Part shown: piece after piece, positions 11,418 through 22,340 of the stretch | Numbering within the stretch: position 1 is the first letter of the stretch | Layout: the number at the start of each line of letters is the position of its first letter | DNA from: Setomelanomma holmii | Taxonomy: Eukaryota; Ascomycota; Dothideomycetes; Pleosporales; Phaeosphaeriaceae | Assembly: GCA_010015745.1 (NCBI GenBank) | Contig: ML978158.1 | Span: 186,001-250,000, forward strand | Direction: 5' to 3' | Length of the DNA stretch: 64,000 bases | Made by a program: the position numbers and the translations under genes | Notes under the pieces: model-generated | What the model was told of the DNA's origin: nothing | Seen by the model: the letters and a program-made list of their open reading frames with translations, nothing else | Databases searched by the model: none

Positions 11418-12735
11418 TTATCGTCCGGACTGTTGACCACTCAACCCCGGCCCATCCTTCGTCCAGCCCCCCCTCTTCATGCCCTCCTCAATCCGCCCCC
11501 AAATCCTCTCTACAACCTCTCTATCCCTCCACCTGCCCTTCTCCGTACCCGTCCACTTATCCACCTTGACCGGCAGCACACCGCGCCCCAGACTCAGCAC
11601 ACTATCCGGCGGATCCTCATTACTCCAGCCGACATAGATACCCGGATAGTGACTAAACAGCTCGGCAGGATTGCTGTATTTGTACGTTTTGAACTGCCAC
11701 GTCTGGCCCGTCGTGAAAACCGCAACAACGCGGCTCCAGTACGTCGGCTTGAAGCTCGTGGTGCTGTCGACGAGGATGAATGTTATGGGCGATGAGGAAA
11801 CAGAGGGCATGACGCGCTGCACGCGCACCATGTTTGTGCTTGCGGCCGCGGCGTCGGTGGGGGTGAAGACGCCGTCGTCGAGGAAGGTTTTGACATTGCC
11901 CATGCGCAGGAGGGAGGAGGCGGACGGTGATAGGAGGATGATGGGTTCGAGGCGCTTGCGGGGCGCTTTTTGGAGGTTGGCAACGAGGGTGGAGGAGGGG
12001 AGGGGGGCGGGCGCGGAGTTTTGGTTGGGGCGGTTGCGGAGGAAGACTAAGGCGGATTTTTTGGCGAAGGTGAAGTCCTGGCGGTGGTGTGTTAGTATTG
12101 GTCCTGTACAGATTGCATGGTGAAGATGGGTGGCATACGACGTTCTTTGTGCCCCGTAAGACGGTGTTGTGGTCGCCCATCTTGCGCTCGCCGTCGTAGA
12201 TCTGGAGTAACCGCGCGTCCGTGCCGCCAGTGCGCTTTGTATCCTTGGCCATGGGCACGCCCTTTCCGCCAGCGATAGCAGCAGCATCGCCGACTGCTGC
12301 GCTCAGTGCAGCGCTGTCGATTGCAGCGATGCTGTCACTGCTTTCTGTTTCGCCGCTCAGCCATGCTATCAGCTCGATCTTCTGCGCGAAGGTCAAGCTC
12401 TGCACGCTCCCACCAGCTCCGGCCGGGAGCTCTTCATTGAGCGACTGGACTGCTGCGAAGTAGTCGGTAACGCTGGCGTCTTTGTTCAGCCATGCGAAGT
12501 AGCAGCTGCGCAGATCGATGGGTTTGTTGTCGGGCGCAAATCGCGTGGGTGATGTGAAGGCGAATGTTCTGTGTGCATCACTGACGTTTAATGATATGTG
12601 AGTTGCGAGCGCGAGGTCAGACACTGTGTCGGCAGGCGATGGATCGGCGCTGGTAGTGAGGATGGGCACGGTGTTTTCTTTGATGGCGAGGCGCAAGTTG
12701 TAGAGCGGGTCTTCGATTTCTGCTTGCGCTGCCAT
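11418..12735 (-). CDS. CDC73: Cdc73, Paf1 complex subunit
   Basis: Two exons, 12735-12139 and 12077-11418 (61-nt intron, GTATGC donor, CAG acceptor), give 418 residues. Cdc73 (parafibromin homologue) is part of the Paf1 complex that travels with RNA polymerase II and supports elongation, histone modification and 3' end formation. The N-terminal half begins with DPLYNLRLAI and holds the FAWLNKDASVTDYFAAV segment. The C-terminal half, from about residue 255, is the Ras-like Cdc73 C-terminal domain, with PIILLSPSASSLLRMGNVK and a conserved WSRVVAVFTTGQTWQFK stretch. It ends with the Trp/Arg-rich tail usual in the family. Alanine-rich sequence at about residues 130-165 is a linker. Length is close to yeast Cdc73. 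Confidence 0.93.
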
Positions 12736-13488
12736 TGTGGGGTTGATGGGCGCGTCAGGCGCGTCAAAGGTATGCGATCGAGCTGTTTGGGTGTGGAGTC
12801 TGCCTTTGTCGCAAGGTTGAAGTTGTTGAAAGCTGGTGTTGACTTTCCGCCGATCTGCCTACCGGTACAGTGCCGATCGCCGAAGCGACCAGGGGCTTGC
12901 GGACTCCCGCGTCGCTCTATCGATGTACCGAACAATTAGCCAGCCTGAACTCGCCCATATCCAAGGCTCTTTCCGAAACCTCTTCTAAGGAGTCCTGCTG
13001 TTATGGCTGCTACCGGAGGTACAGAGCTGCCTCAGTTCGATCACCGTCCAACTGCACGATCATGTCCATTGTCGACGAATCGCCGTGCCCAGACAGCACA
13101 ACGTACACAACCTCTCCAGCTCGGTAAAACGAACTCTCTCTGCGTCTATCATTACTGGGAGCAGGTAGCGCAGAGCCGCGAGAACCACCACGAAGTTGTG
13201 CACTTGCGTTGCTCTGCGTATACGCGTATTTCATGTTAGGCCTTCCAAATCGCAACCTCTTACGCGTGCTTACGCTCGACTTGAATTGACGTGCCTAATA
13301 CATAAATGCCCACGCGTCAGATCTCACTTTCCGTACTTGGTGCTGTCTGATTCTTAGAGCTCTTCAAGTTTCGGGTCTTCTGCTCTGATCACATTGAACA
13401 CGCACATCAAACATTCCTCTGATTCACATCTCTATCCTTGGCCCGTCGTGGCCTCCGCTGCCGTTCAGTCCAGCGATATTTGTCAGCC
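12736..13488. other. intergenic, divergent promoter region
   Basis: About 750 bp between the CDC73 start and the broken acetyltransferase gene on the other strand. CT-rich sequence after 13380 resembles a 5' untranslated region. Short ORFs here show no recognisable product. Confidence 0.4.
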
Positions 13489-14401
13489 ATGGCCTCCGCC
13501 CTGCAGTGAGTGCACTGCCCCAGGTTCCTTCCCATCTTCTAGTACTAGTACCAGGTTAGGCTTAGCGCCCTTTCCTCTCTCTCTTGTGTAGATAGACCTC
13601 TCACTCAAGAGGCCGAATACTAGATCATGATTCTCCCCACATTGTCCTACTGACAATATTCATTACACCGTGTTTCGCCTACGAGCATCGTCTCCACGCC
13701 TCACCGAGCTTGGTTTCAAGTTCAGAGACACCAAGCTAGCAGCACTCAAAGCAGATCCCGGAAGCTTTGTTCAGCGATACGATCTAGAGGTACTTCAACC
13801 AGTCTCTGTGTGGCAAGCCCATCTTGCCCGCCAGATTACTATTCTCGCCTGCGTAGTTGTCGAAGACGCATGTCTTTCACCAGAAGATGCGCTGCTTAAC
13901 AATGAATGGGCCGGATTTGCTGCGATTCGAGGACCGATGACCATGGAAGACTACTACCCTTTGCCTGACATTGGACAGCCAGTACCAGGCCGTCCTGAAC
14001 AGGAAACTCGCTGGCACACCTACGACCTGTATACCTCACTAGAGTACTGGAAGTAAGGTGTTGTGATGAAGCTATGGGAAGGCCAGCTCAACGTTGCCAC
14101 AGAAGATACACGGGGCATGAACAAGCAACGTGCCAGAATGAGACTGTTTGTAAACCCGAAAACCACTTGGCTTGTTGCCGCCTACCGACAGGGTGGCTTC
14201 CAGGACTCTGGCATGGTGACGTTGAGGGAAGGCTTTATTGCTAATGGTATGGACGAGTCGATTCCCAGTGACACGACGAGCACGCCTGAGCTGAGAGTGC
14301 AGTGGGAAACAAGGTATGGCCTGGCTATGGAGAAGATCATTGAGATTGTTCAATCGCTGGGTGACCGGGCGGGTGGCCTTGCGACACTGACTGCAATCTA
14401 G
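13489..14401 (+). pseudogene. GNAT-type N-acetyltransferase, interrupted by a stop codon
   Basis: The frame from about 13631 to 14401 reads as one acetyltransferase-like protein: LTELGFKFRDTKLAALKADP near its start and RARMRLFVNPKTTWLVAAY then GGF near its end, the acetyl-CoA binding and beta-bulge region of many fungal GNAT proteins. A single in-frame TAA at 14054-14056 splits it after LEYWK; the frame is unchanged on both sides. TAA could derive from CAA by one C-to-T change. At the 5' end, ATGGCCTCC at 13489 followed by a good GTGAGT donor at 13506 looks like a first exon, but I find no AG acceptor in the right phase before the conserved region. Both defects point to an inactive gene; a sequencing error or an unusual intron is the alternative. 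Confidence 0.55.
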
Positions 14402-14984
14402 TCTTCAAGTAGCCTCGAGATGTCTGCGGCCTTACTATAATCTCTTCACGACCACCTGTATCTCTACGGACACTCCACGCTCATCAGAGCTCTCTTCTCT
14501 CGCCTTTCCCAGTGAGCTGTTTCGCCCGACCATTGCAAGCACGTCGCCCACCCTCATCCTCTCCTTCACCTCGCACTCTGGTCACCCACCCCAACGTTGC
14601 CATGATGCAGCAAACTTGCTCATCACGTCACTTGAAACGCTAGCGCAAGGCAACAGCTTCCACGACGTTCCACCGAGTGTCGTCGGGAGGCCGTCGCAAG
14701 ACCCGAGCTCACCAAATTTGTATGAGGCTCTGTCCAAGCGCTGCGAACACCTGTTCGGCGGCATGTGTTCGATCCACTTTTCTTGGGGCCCCGTGATAGC
14801 TCTGACGTGTTGGTCATCGCGAGCGCGCTCTTCCAGTGTGTATAAAGAGAGGGTTCCCTCCCACTTTGTGACCTTTTGCTCCATCACTTCTACTCTCCAC
14901 TTCTCTACCCACTCAAGTTCACCTTGGAGTCTACCCCGAACGCTCTCCTCTTGCTCTTCACTACCGCACAACCAGATCAACATC
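14402..14984. other. intergenic, promoter of the small gene at 14985
   Basis: Rich in CT runs after 14870, as in fungal leader sequences, and contains a TATAAAG box. An ORF crossing it (14616-15236) is interrupted by the likely intron of the next gene and is not favoured. Confidence 0.4.
14841..14847 (+). promoter_or_regulatory. TATA box (TATAAAG)
   Basis: TATAAAG 144 bp upstream of the ATG at 14985, followed by a long CT-rich stretch and the start context CAACATCATG. The order TATA, pyrimidine-rich leader, ATG is typical of ascomycete promoters. Confidence 0.45.
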
Positions 14985-15303
14985 ATGTTCGAGCACCATG
15001 AGCATAGTCGCGACTCAATCGACACCCAAGGTACCCACTCACAACCTCCGCTTTGCAACTTGACTGACACCCCACATACCAGGGTCCCGTTGCCCCATCT
15101 TTGGTCAAAGAGTACTCAACTTTCACTCTCATTTGTGTCTGCTAATACCTGTAGTGTCTATTCACCATCGCAAGTCTTGGCTCGAGGCTCTTCGACCCAA
15201 GACCAAGCTCAAGGTTCATACTCACATCTACCATGATGAGTCAATCGCCAGCAACCTCAATCAGTACCGTCCGCGACAACACCACAACGCAGCAACGACT
15301 TAG
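14985..15303 (+). CDS. small basic protein, two exons, unknown function
   Basis: Proposed exons 14985-15030 and 15155-15303 give 64 residues: a His/Asp-rich start (MFEHHEHSRDSIDTQ) joined in phase 1 to VSIHHRKSWLEALRPKTKLK and a Gln/Asn-rich tail. Donor CAAG|GTACCC and acceptor CCTGTAG with a TGCTAAT branch sequence support the 124-nt intron. A second internal AG/GT pair (15083-15111) would allow a three-exon form in another frame (end SIAPR); I favour the two-exon form because its second exon has more typical codon use. No membrane span or signal peptide. The family is not recognised. Confidence 0.4.
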
Positions 15304-15590
15304 CATAGCTCCTCGATAATGAGCGCCCGCTTGATCTCATCACAATGGCTTCAGCGACCGACGTAGCCCATCAGCGGATTTGACATGTCCCTGTCACCCA
15401 CAATACAGACAACACAACCGACAGCGGCCTTAATCGCAGCTCTTCAGCGCGAGACCAAGCTCATGGACATCATATCACATCCTCGACTCTCAAGCTCCCT
15501 CCAGCCTCCACTTTTGGCTTTCTACGCATGGCCCTTATCCGATCGCATCTCATCACAAGCGACATCATCGGTCATCGCACGACTTTGTAG

Positions 15591-15925
15591 CCACGCTTTG
15601 ACTGCTACCTCCAGAATCTATCACGAGCATTCACAACACTTCTTGTCGACAGGTCACCGCCTGAGATCCATGAGCTTGTGTCATTGGCCCATCGTTACCA
15701 CCTCATTCGTAGATAGTTTGTTTATGGTAAGCTCACTGACTCCACCCCGCCTCTTCCACACACTGACACCGCAAAGGATATTTTGGTGCCATGGAATCTC
15801 TGTATGAACAGCACTCCCAACCCGGCCGCATTCCACCGCATCACCACACCAGTTCCACAACCCTACCTGCAGCCCACCGTCCACCGACAGCCTCTCATCC
15901 GAACAGCATGGCACCTGAGCCTTAA
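15591..15925 (+). CDS. partial spliced gene candidate, unknown function
   Basis: Two exons in consistent phase, 15591-15708 and 15777-15925, give PRFDCYLQNLSRAFTTLL, then a DRSPPEIHELVSLAHRYHLI segment continuing into RYFGAMESLYEQ and a His/Pro/Ser-rich end. The intron 15709-15776 has a CACTGACACC branch region and a CAAAG acceptor. Exon 15591 begins right after TTTGTAG, a possible acceptor, so at least one 5' exon is missing; sequence around 15312-15365 (LLDNERPLDLITMASATD) may belong to it. A competing single-frame reading from 15385 through a different intron (15727-15776) also stays open, so the true frame is undecided. Reported as a candidate only. Confidence 0.3.
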
Positions 15926-16404
15926 TGGAAGGTCAACCCTTCGCACGAGGGACACGATGTCACTCCAGCGCCTCGGTTCTTGAGATATGCCTAGGTGATT
16001 TCGTTACGGTATTTCGACTGCTGCAGTATGGGTCCGGGAACGGCGATGAGTTTCTGGGAATCCGGCTCGCGTGGCCTCGGCCTTAACGAAAGGTGCCTCA
16101 CTGAAATAGTGTGAGTGTCATGTCACTTCGGCGTGTTGGTGCAGTAGAAGCTCGGAAAGGTGCGTGCGTGGTGGGTTGTTTGGGTGTGAGGTTATGGAAG
16201 TGGCTGTGGGTTCATCTTGGACGGATTGAGGATCTCGGATGGTGCATAAAATACAGTACATGGTTGCATGCATGTCATACCAATGGAATGAACGATCATC
16301 AACATCACTCTGCGCACACTTTCCCACGGTATACTCTTCGTGATACTTCCCTAACACCCCAGATCGAGTCTCTTCCCTCTTCATCAATACCTCCCATTCC
16401 GACA
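15926..16404. other. intergenic, nothing recognised
   Basis: Region between the candidate small gene and the 3' end of the convergent membrane-protein gene. Short ORFs only. Confidence 0.4.
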
Positions 16405-18487
16405 CTAGATACTATCATCCAACGGAAATGGGCTCGCAGCCTCCAAACTCCCAAAGAAAGTAAACATCAAACACCCACCCACTAGCCCCAACCTCAACCC
16501 CCAGTACACCACCTGTCCCACCGTCCATCTGGCCCACCACTTCCCCTCCCCTTCTGTAGCTCTCTTATACTCCCCTGCGCCCTTGAGCCAGTCCTCGCAC
16601 CCAGGCACGTGCACTACAATCGAAGCCGCAAGATACCACAACGCCAGATGAACCAACGAATTCAGCGGTACCAAGCCGAAAACCCAGATGAGGAACAATC
16701 TATTGCGCAGAATGGCGCTTATACCCATGATGTTCGCGAGCTCGGTTAGCACCTAGAGCGAGAACGCAGTGACCATGAGTGTTTGGCAGAGGAGGAGGAA
16801 GATGTGGTCGTTGTACCATGGGTAGGAGGTAAAGTTTGTGTAGGGGTATTGAGGTAAGAGTTGGTCTTTGCGCGGTGCTGGAATTGATGGAGATGGGGAT
16901 GAGAAGGGGAGTTGGGAGCGAGTATCTGATTCCCAGCGCGAGGAGTTGAGTTCGGGAGTGCTATCGTGAGTCGTGCGGTGCGTTCGAGCAGTGTGGAGAG
17001 ATACGTGGTGGTTGTAGCGTGTAATGCTGCATGAAGTCGAACGCCGTGGGTCTGGGAGGTTGTCCGTCGCACTGGTCGGTTGCGTTTTAGTCGTAGTACT
17101 GGATCCGACTAGGCCACTCTTTTCCTCGTGTGTACTCCGTGGAGCACATTCAGCTTGTTCGCGAGCTTGCTGAGCGTTGGCGTCATTGTCTAGATATGCC
17201 TGCGCCATCGACAAGAGCGGCAATAGGATAAGCACAAGCGGTAATGTTTGCCCGAACGACCAGGAATTCTCCTGCGAGACGTCTTTGTTGAGTGTGAATT
17301 GGGCGCCGTCGAAGTTGAACTGAGCTGCGGCGCGCGTAGTCCAGACCTTGATGGTGCCCCATGCTATGGCAAACGTGAGCCAAATGACTTCGAGAAGCAT
17401 TGAGCCTGAGATGTCGTAGAAGGCGCGACAGCAGGTGAAGATGGCGTAGAAGGTAATGTATGGCACGTGCCAGAGCCAAGCACGTAGTCCGTCGCGTGAA
17501 GCCTTCTGCTCCAATAAGTGCAATGCTCCTTTGATCTTCCATCCTGGCCGTGCACGAAGGTATTTGTGCGAGATCCGAGCACCTGGATCGTACAATCGAA
17601 TGCCGCAGTGCAGGTATGACACCGCGACAACAAAGACAGAGAATACCATGGACCAGATCTTTGGTCCTGAACTGGTGACATAGGTATTCATCGAAAGTTG
17701 TTTGTAGAAGCAGGCAGTGCTAAGGCTTGGGTAGTATCCTTCACCCTCTTGGAACATATTAAGCCAATTCCTCGAGCCAGTCGGCAGCAGTGCGGCGATG
17801 AGCAGCGAGGCGAGGATTAACATGAAGCCAACTCTGATGAGCCGGATGTTGTTGTTCGTCTGGAAGTAGCCCTCGAGAAACGTCATGGCGGATAGGAAAG
17901 AGAAGCTGGCGAACCATGCCACGAAAACCATGATTTGCCAGTGATATGCTGTTATGCCGCACTTGAGCTGCGAGTATCCGGCGATCAGAATTCCGAGTCC
18001 AGTGGTTAATTGGGTGTCAGAGAGAATGAGAACAGATTTCTCCATGGCGTATTCGAAGCGTTGGCTCGGCTTCCATGAGATGACTCGATGTCGAACAAAT
18101 GTGAGCAGGCCATTATCCACGGCATTGATGACGCTGGTACGTCGGACGTTGTGGACTGTAAGGTAATGCAACAGAAGGAGAACCAACGTCAAGTAGGCTG
18201 TGATTGAGAAGCCAAGGATAACCTGGACTCAGTCGATCAGTGTGTTGGCTTCGAAAACGAGAACGTCCTCAAAGGGCCACGGTACTCACCCCGATGCCTG
18301 AAAGCTCTGGATTGGGAAGCAATGGTGGGACATTCTGAAGAGCAACTAAATGAGGCAGATATAGCCAAGAGCAGTCAGGCTTATGACAGTGCGTGATCAC
18401 CTCCCCCAAAGAGTAGTTGGCTGCTGAAACAGTGTAGTTCGTGCCTGGTATCCTATAGACCATGTTTGCATAGGAATAATCGATCAA
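16405..18487 (-). CDS. polytopic membrane protein with an in-frame TAG near its C-terminus
   Basis: Exons 18487-18290 and 18222 onward (67-nt intron, GTGAGT donor, CCAG acceptor) encode an N-terminal lumenal segment with two NYT/NYS sequons and a CHKPDCSW motif, then seven or so hydrophobic spans: ILGFSITAYLTLVLLLLHYL, ITAYHWQIMVFVAWFASFSF, VGFMLILASLLIAALL, WSMVFSVFVVAVSYLH, YITFYAIFTCC and others. After a Ser/Thr/Pro-rich loop the frame enters another span (HIFLLLCQTLMVTAF) and meets TAG at 16753-16755. In the same frame 115 more residues follow to 16405, with further membrane-like segments (FLIWVFGLVPLNSLVHLALWY and VYWGLRLGLVGGCLMFTFF). Ending at TAG gives 555 residues. I do not recognise a named family. 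The stop may be a real nonsense mutation, a sequencing error, or part of a missed intron (a TGCTAAC branch-like motif lies just after it). Confidence 0.6.
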
Positions 18488-19074
18488 TAAAGCTTCGATA
18501 CTGAGAATGGCGAAAATGTTCTTAGAATGTCTTCAATCGTCGGACTGAAGACGCTGGTGGTGTGTTATGCCCGGCTATCAGCGAACAAAGAGCACCTGGG
18601 CAGCCAAACCAGGCCGTCGGAACGTAATGTGACTGTTCGCAGTTGCTCTTGCCTATCTTGAAATGTGGAGACCTGCGCATTTGTGGAAGTCTCCAACCCC
18701 GTGCCTGCCCTCACTGAATTAATTGATCCCATTCTCCCCGCTCTGGGTACGTGCGCTGACGATTAGCCCCAGGAGAACAGGTCACCGTACGGTCGTAAGT
18801 GGATATGACATGCTCCCTCTGCTGTCATTTGACTCTAGTAAATTCATGCTTTCATGAAGGACAAGCAATTTACTTTGCCTCAGACTGATCATGGATGTGA
18901 TGATAGAGGTCGAGGAAGGGTAGTACCAGATGCGCACAAGCGTCGGCGAAACGAACGTCCGCCACCCGAGCCGAGTGGGGAAAAAGTACCCAAAATTTTG
19001 GGCTATCAATAGAGTTTCTCGAACTTTTGCGAGCCACTCTAACACCACGGCTCACGTTCGCAACCGCCGCCAAA
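18488..19074. other. intergenic, divergent promoter
   Basis: Shared upstream region of the membrane-protein gene (minus) and NOG1 (plus). No supported ORF and no clear control element beyond moderate AT content. Confidence 0.4.
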
Positions 19075-21141
19075 ATGAAGACTCAGTGGAAAGATATTCC
19101 GGCTGTGCCTACAAGCCAAGAATTTCTGGACATCGTCTTGTCGCGAACCCAGCGACGCCTCCCAACGCAGGCAAGTTCTGCTCCCATAATCCAGGGTCTG
19201 CGCTGCATACTAATTGCCTCCTCAGATCCGCGCAGGCTTCAAGATCAGCAGAATTCGAGCATTTTACACGCGAAAGGTCAAATATACCGCCGAAACCTTC
19301 ACCGAGCGACTCTCCACCACGATCGAGGCCTTTCCCCGTCTTGCAGATATCCACCCGTTCCATCGTGATCTGCTGAACACGCTCTACGATGCAGACCACT
19401 TCCGCATTGCTCTCGGGCAGCTCTCCACCGCCAAGTCGCTCATCGAGACAGTTGCGCGCGATTATGTGCGCCTGCTGAAATATGGACAATCGCTGTTTCA
19501 GTGCAAGCAGTTGAAGAGGGCCGCGTTGGGTCGCATGGCAACAATTTGCAAGAGGTTGAAGGATCCTCTGGTGTACCTCGAGCAGGTCAGACAACATTTA
19601 GGCCGTCTGCCCTCGATTGACCCCAACACCCGCACTCTCGTTATTGCCGGTTTCCCCAACGTTGGCAAGTCTTCGTTCTTGAAGTCTATCTCGAGAGCCG
19701 ATGTCGAAGTCCAGCCGTATGCCTTCACCACCAAGAGTCTGTACGTCGGTCACTTCGACTACAAGATGCTCCGATTTCAGGCAGTTGACACGCCCGGCAT
19801 TCTCGATCATGCACTGGAAGAGATGAACACTATTGAGCATCAGTCGATCTGTGCTATTGCTCATCTTCGCGCGCACATCCTCTACTTCATGGATCTTAGC
19901 GAGCAGTGTGGGTACTCCGTTGCATCCCAGATCGCTCTGTTCAACAACATCAAGCCTCTTTTCGCCAACAAGCTCATATCAATCGTCATCAACAAGATCG
20001 ATCTTGTGCGCCCCGATCAACTGGACCCAGAGACCCAAGAGCAATTGAAGGGCCTGCTGAAGTCGGGCGAAGTTGAGATTCTCGAGCTATCCTGCAACAC
20101 TATGGAAGGAGTCATGGCAGTGCGAAACTCTGTTTGTGATAGGCTGATCGCTGCTCGCAATGCAGAGAAGCTCAAGGCTGGCACCAACAGCTCTGGTGAG
20201 CCTTCAGGCCGCCTTGGCGATCTGTTGCGCAGGATTCACGTAGCTGTACCTCTGGGTGGCGTAACTCGTGAGACCTCAATCCCAGAAGCTGTTCTGAATA
20301 GGAAAAAGTACGACAAGGACGATCCAGACCGCCCGCTCCTGGAGCGCGATTTGGAAGAGCAAGAGGGTGGCGCTGGTGTGTACAACATTGACTTGCGCAA
20401 GAACTACCTGCTCGAGAACGACGAATGGAAGCATGACCGTATTCCTGAAGTGTTCAAAGGTCAGAACGTGTACGACTTCATCGATCCTGATATTGAGGAG
20501 AAGCTCGCAGCCCTTGAGGCTGAGGAGGAGAAACTCGAGGCTGAAGGCTTCTACGAGTCTGAAGAGAACCTCGAAGATGCAGAGGAGGCCGACATCAGAT
20601 ACAAGGCGGAGCTCATCCGTGAGAAGAGGCAGCTTATTCGGAATGAGGCCAAGATGCGCAAGAGTCTCAAGAACAGGGCTGTCATTCCAAGGACAGCAAA
20701 GGCGAAGAAGATGTCCCAGATGGAGTCACATCTTCAGAGTCTTGGATACGACACCTCGAAGGTTGCTGAGCGCGCTCAAAGCCAAGCTAGAGGACGTAGC
20801 GTGGTTCGCGGACGCTCAGCAGGTGTCGATGGCGATGCGATGGATATCGACAGACCCAGGACCGCATCCGAGAGGGCGAAGAGCCGAGGCCGTAGCCAAA
20901 GCACTAACAGGAGGAACGATGGTATCACAAACGAAGCTGCGGCGACGAAGGCCGAGAAGGTGGCGAAGTTGTCGCAGAGGAAGATGAACAGGATGGCTCG
21001 ACAAGGTGAAGCCGATAGGCACTCGACTGGTTCATTGATCAAGCATTTGGTATATCTCGTGCTCTATCATCATTTGCTCTTCACTAACACAGCAATCAGA
21101 CTGCCGGCAAGCGTGGTATTGGAAAGACCAACAGCAGGTAA
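19075..21141 (+). CDS. NOG1: nucleolar GTP-binding protein 1 (Nog1)
   Basis: Exons 19075-19170, 19226-21049 and 21100-21141 give 653 residues, close to the yeast protein. Nog1 is an Obg-family GTPase that joins pre-60S particles in the nucleolus and leaves in the cytoplasm. Exon 1 encodes MKTQWKDIPAVP and the family start; exon 2 has the GTPase motifs GFPNVGKSS (G1), VDTPGILD (G3) and NKID (G4) at about residues 175-290, then the NOG-C region and a Lys/Arg/Glu-rich tail with RGRS repeats. The last exon supplies TAGKRGIGKTNSR, matching the usual basic C-terminus. Intron 1 starts with GC (CAG|GCAAGT) and has a TACTAAT branch site, so it is a GC-AG intron; intron 2 is an ordinary GT-AG intron. 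Confidence 0.95.
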
Positions 21142-22340
21142 ACGAGGCTCTCTGCTGCACGACTGTTCATTGTTTGGTGTTTTGAGCGGGCAAAAGAATC
21201 TTGGTCGGCGTTCAAGGTGCATTAGATACCAGTTCGTGGTTCGTCTCGCAGTGAGGGCAACCGAGCTTAACATCCATCGGTCAATACTTATTTCGCTTCC
21301 AACTGCGCAGTGCTCAACGTTTCGATTGGAGTTCCGCTGACCACGATCCTTCGTGAACTCGTGAAGCATGACGAGCAAGGCGCTGGAATGTCTCACAGCA
21401 GATTAGGTGTACGATCCTTCAACATGCTTTATGCGCGCCCAAGCACAGGCAGAGTCGTGATAAGATCCTCACAATCAGCGTCAAAATTGCATTCAATATT
21501 GCGCATCGGAGCAATGAATTCGAAAATGCCATTCGCCACTGCAAGCTCATGTTCGCTAGCAAAGTTGCCCTCGGGGGCAAAAATAGACGCCCCAGCCCTG
21601 CAAGCACAGCCGGGTGTTTGGGCCCACTTTGCCAAACCGGGTTACTGTACCTCTGCAAGTGGTTTTCGGTTCCCGGGCGCAATCTGCGAAGTCGCAACAA
21701 TTAATTACATCCATTGCAGTTTGAACTCGATTTGGTATTCTCCTTTCAACTGTTGCGCTCAAGATTCAATACTTCCGGATGATTTGGAATATAAGCGCTC
21801 CATTATGGATTCTGCGCTGTCCAAGTTCTCATCAAATCCATAAGCACTTCGCAATGTTCTTCCACCTCTGGCCAACCATAGCGTCACTTTGCAGCCTACT
21901 GGGAGGCCTGAAGCTAACCTCATTCTCGAAATGCTCAAGCACTTGGCCAGTCAGATGTCCTGATATCCTCAAGCTTGCGGTCAAGCCTCATTCCCGCGAC
22001 ACCGTGCGTTGCCAGCCTCCAAGCCCAACGGTGCAAGCCGTGACATGGGTTACACTCGGATGGGCAGTGTTTTGGGATGATCGAGTGCACAGAGCAGTGG
22101 GAAAGAGGATGATCCCCTTTCAAATAGCGGGGGGCCTGGTGCCGTCGTGGGCGTGTGCGCCGCATCTCTTTTCGAGTGCAGTTCTGTTTGATCGTTCCCA
22201 AGAGTTCGGTCGCGACGTTCGTTGACGCTGTGGTTCTTGGACCCCCGATCTTCGTACCTGTTGATCTCAGAGCCTGCCTGAAGTTTGGAGCTGCGCGTTC
22301 GCCTTGATCGTTGTCGGGTATCACAGGAGCAGGACTCGGA
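21142..22340. other. intergenic, no supported gene
   Basis: 1.2 kb between two plus-strand genes. Several ORFs of 65-180 codons on both strands overlap one another and none has a recognisable domain or clean splice structure. A Cys-rich minus-strand frame at about 21720-21420 was considered and not accepted. Confidence 0.4.

Noticed and set aside
21419..21762. Cys-rich small secreted protein on the minus strand
   Set aside because: No signal peptide, start codon is not ATG in the best frame, and the possible 53-nt intron does not join the two protein-like frames.
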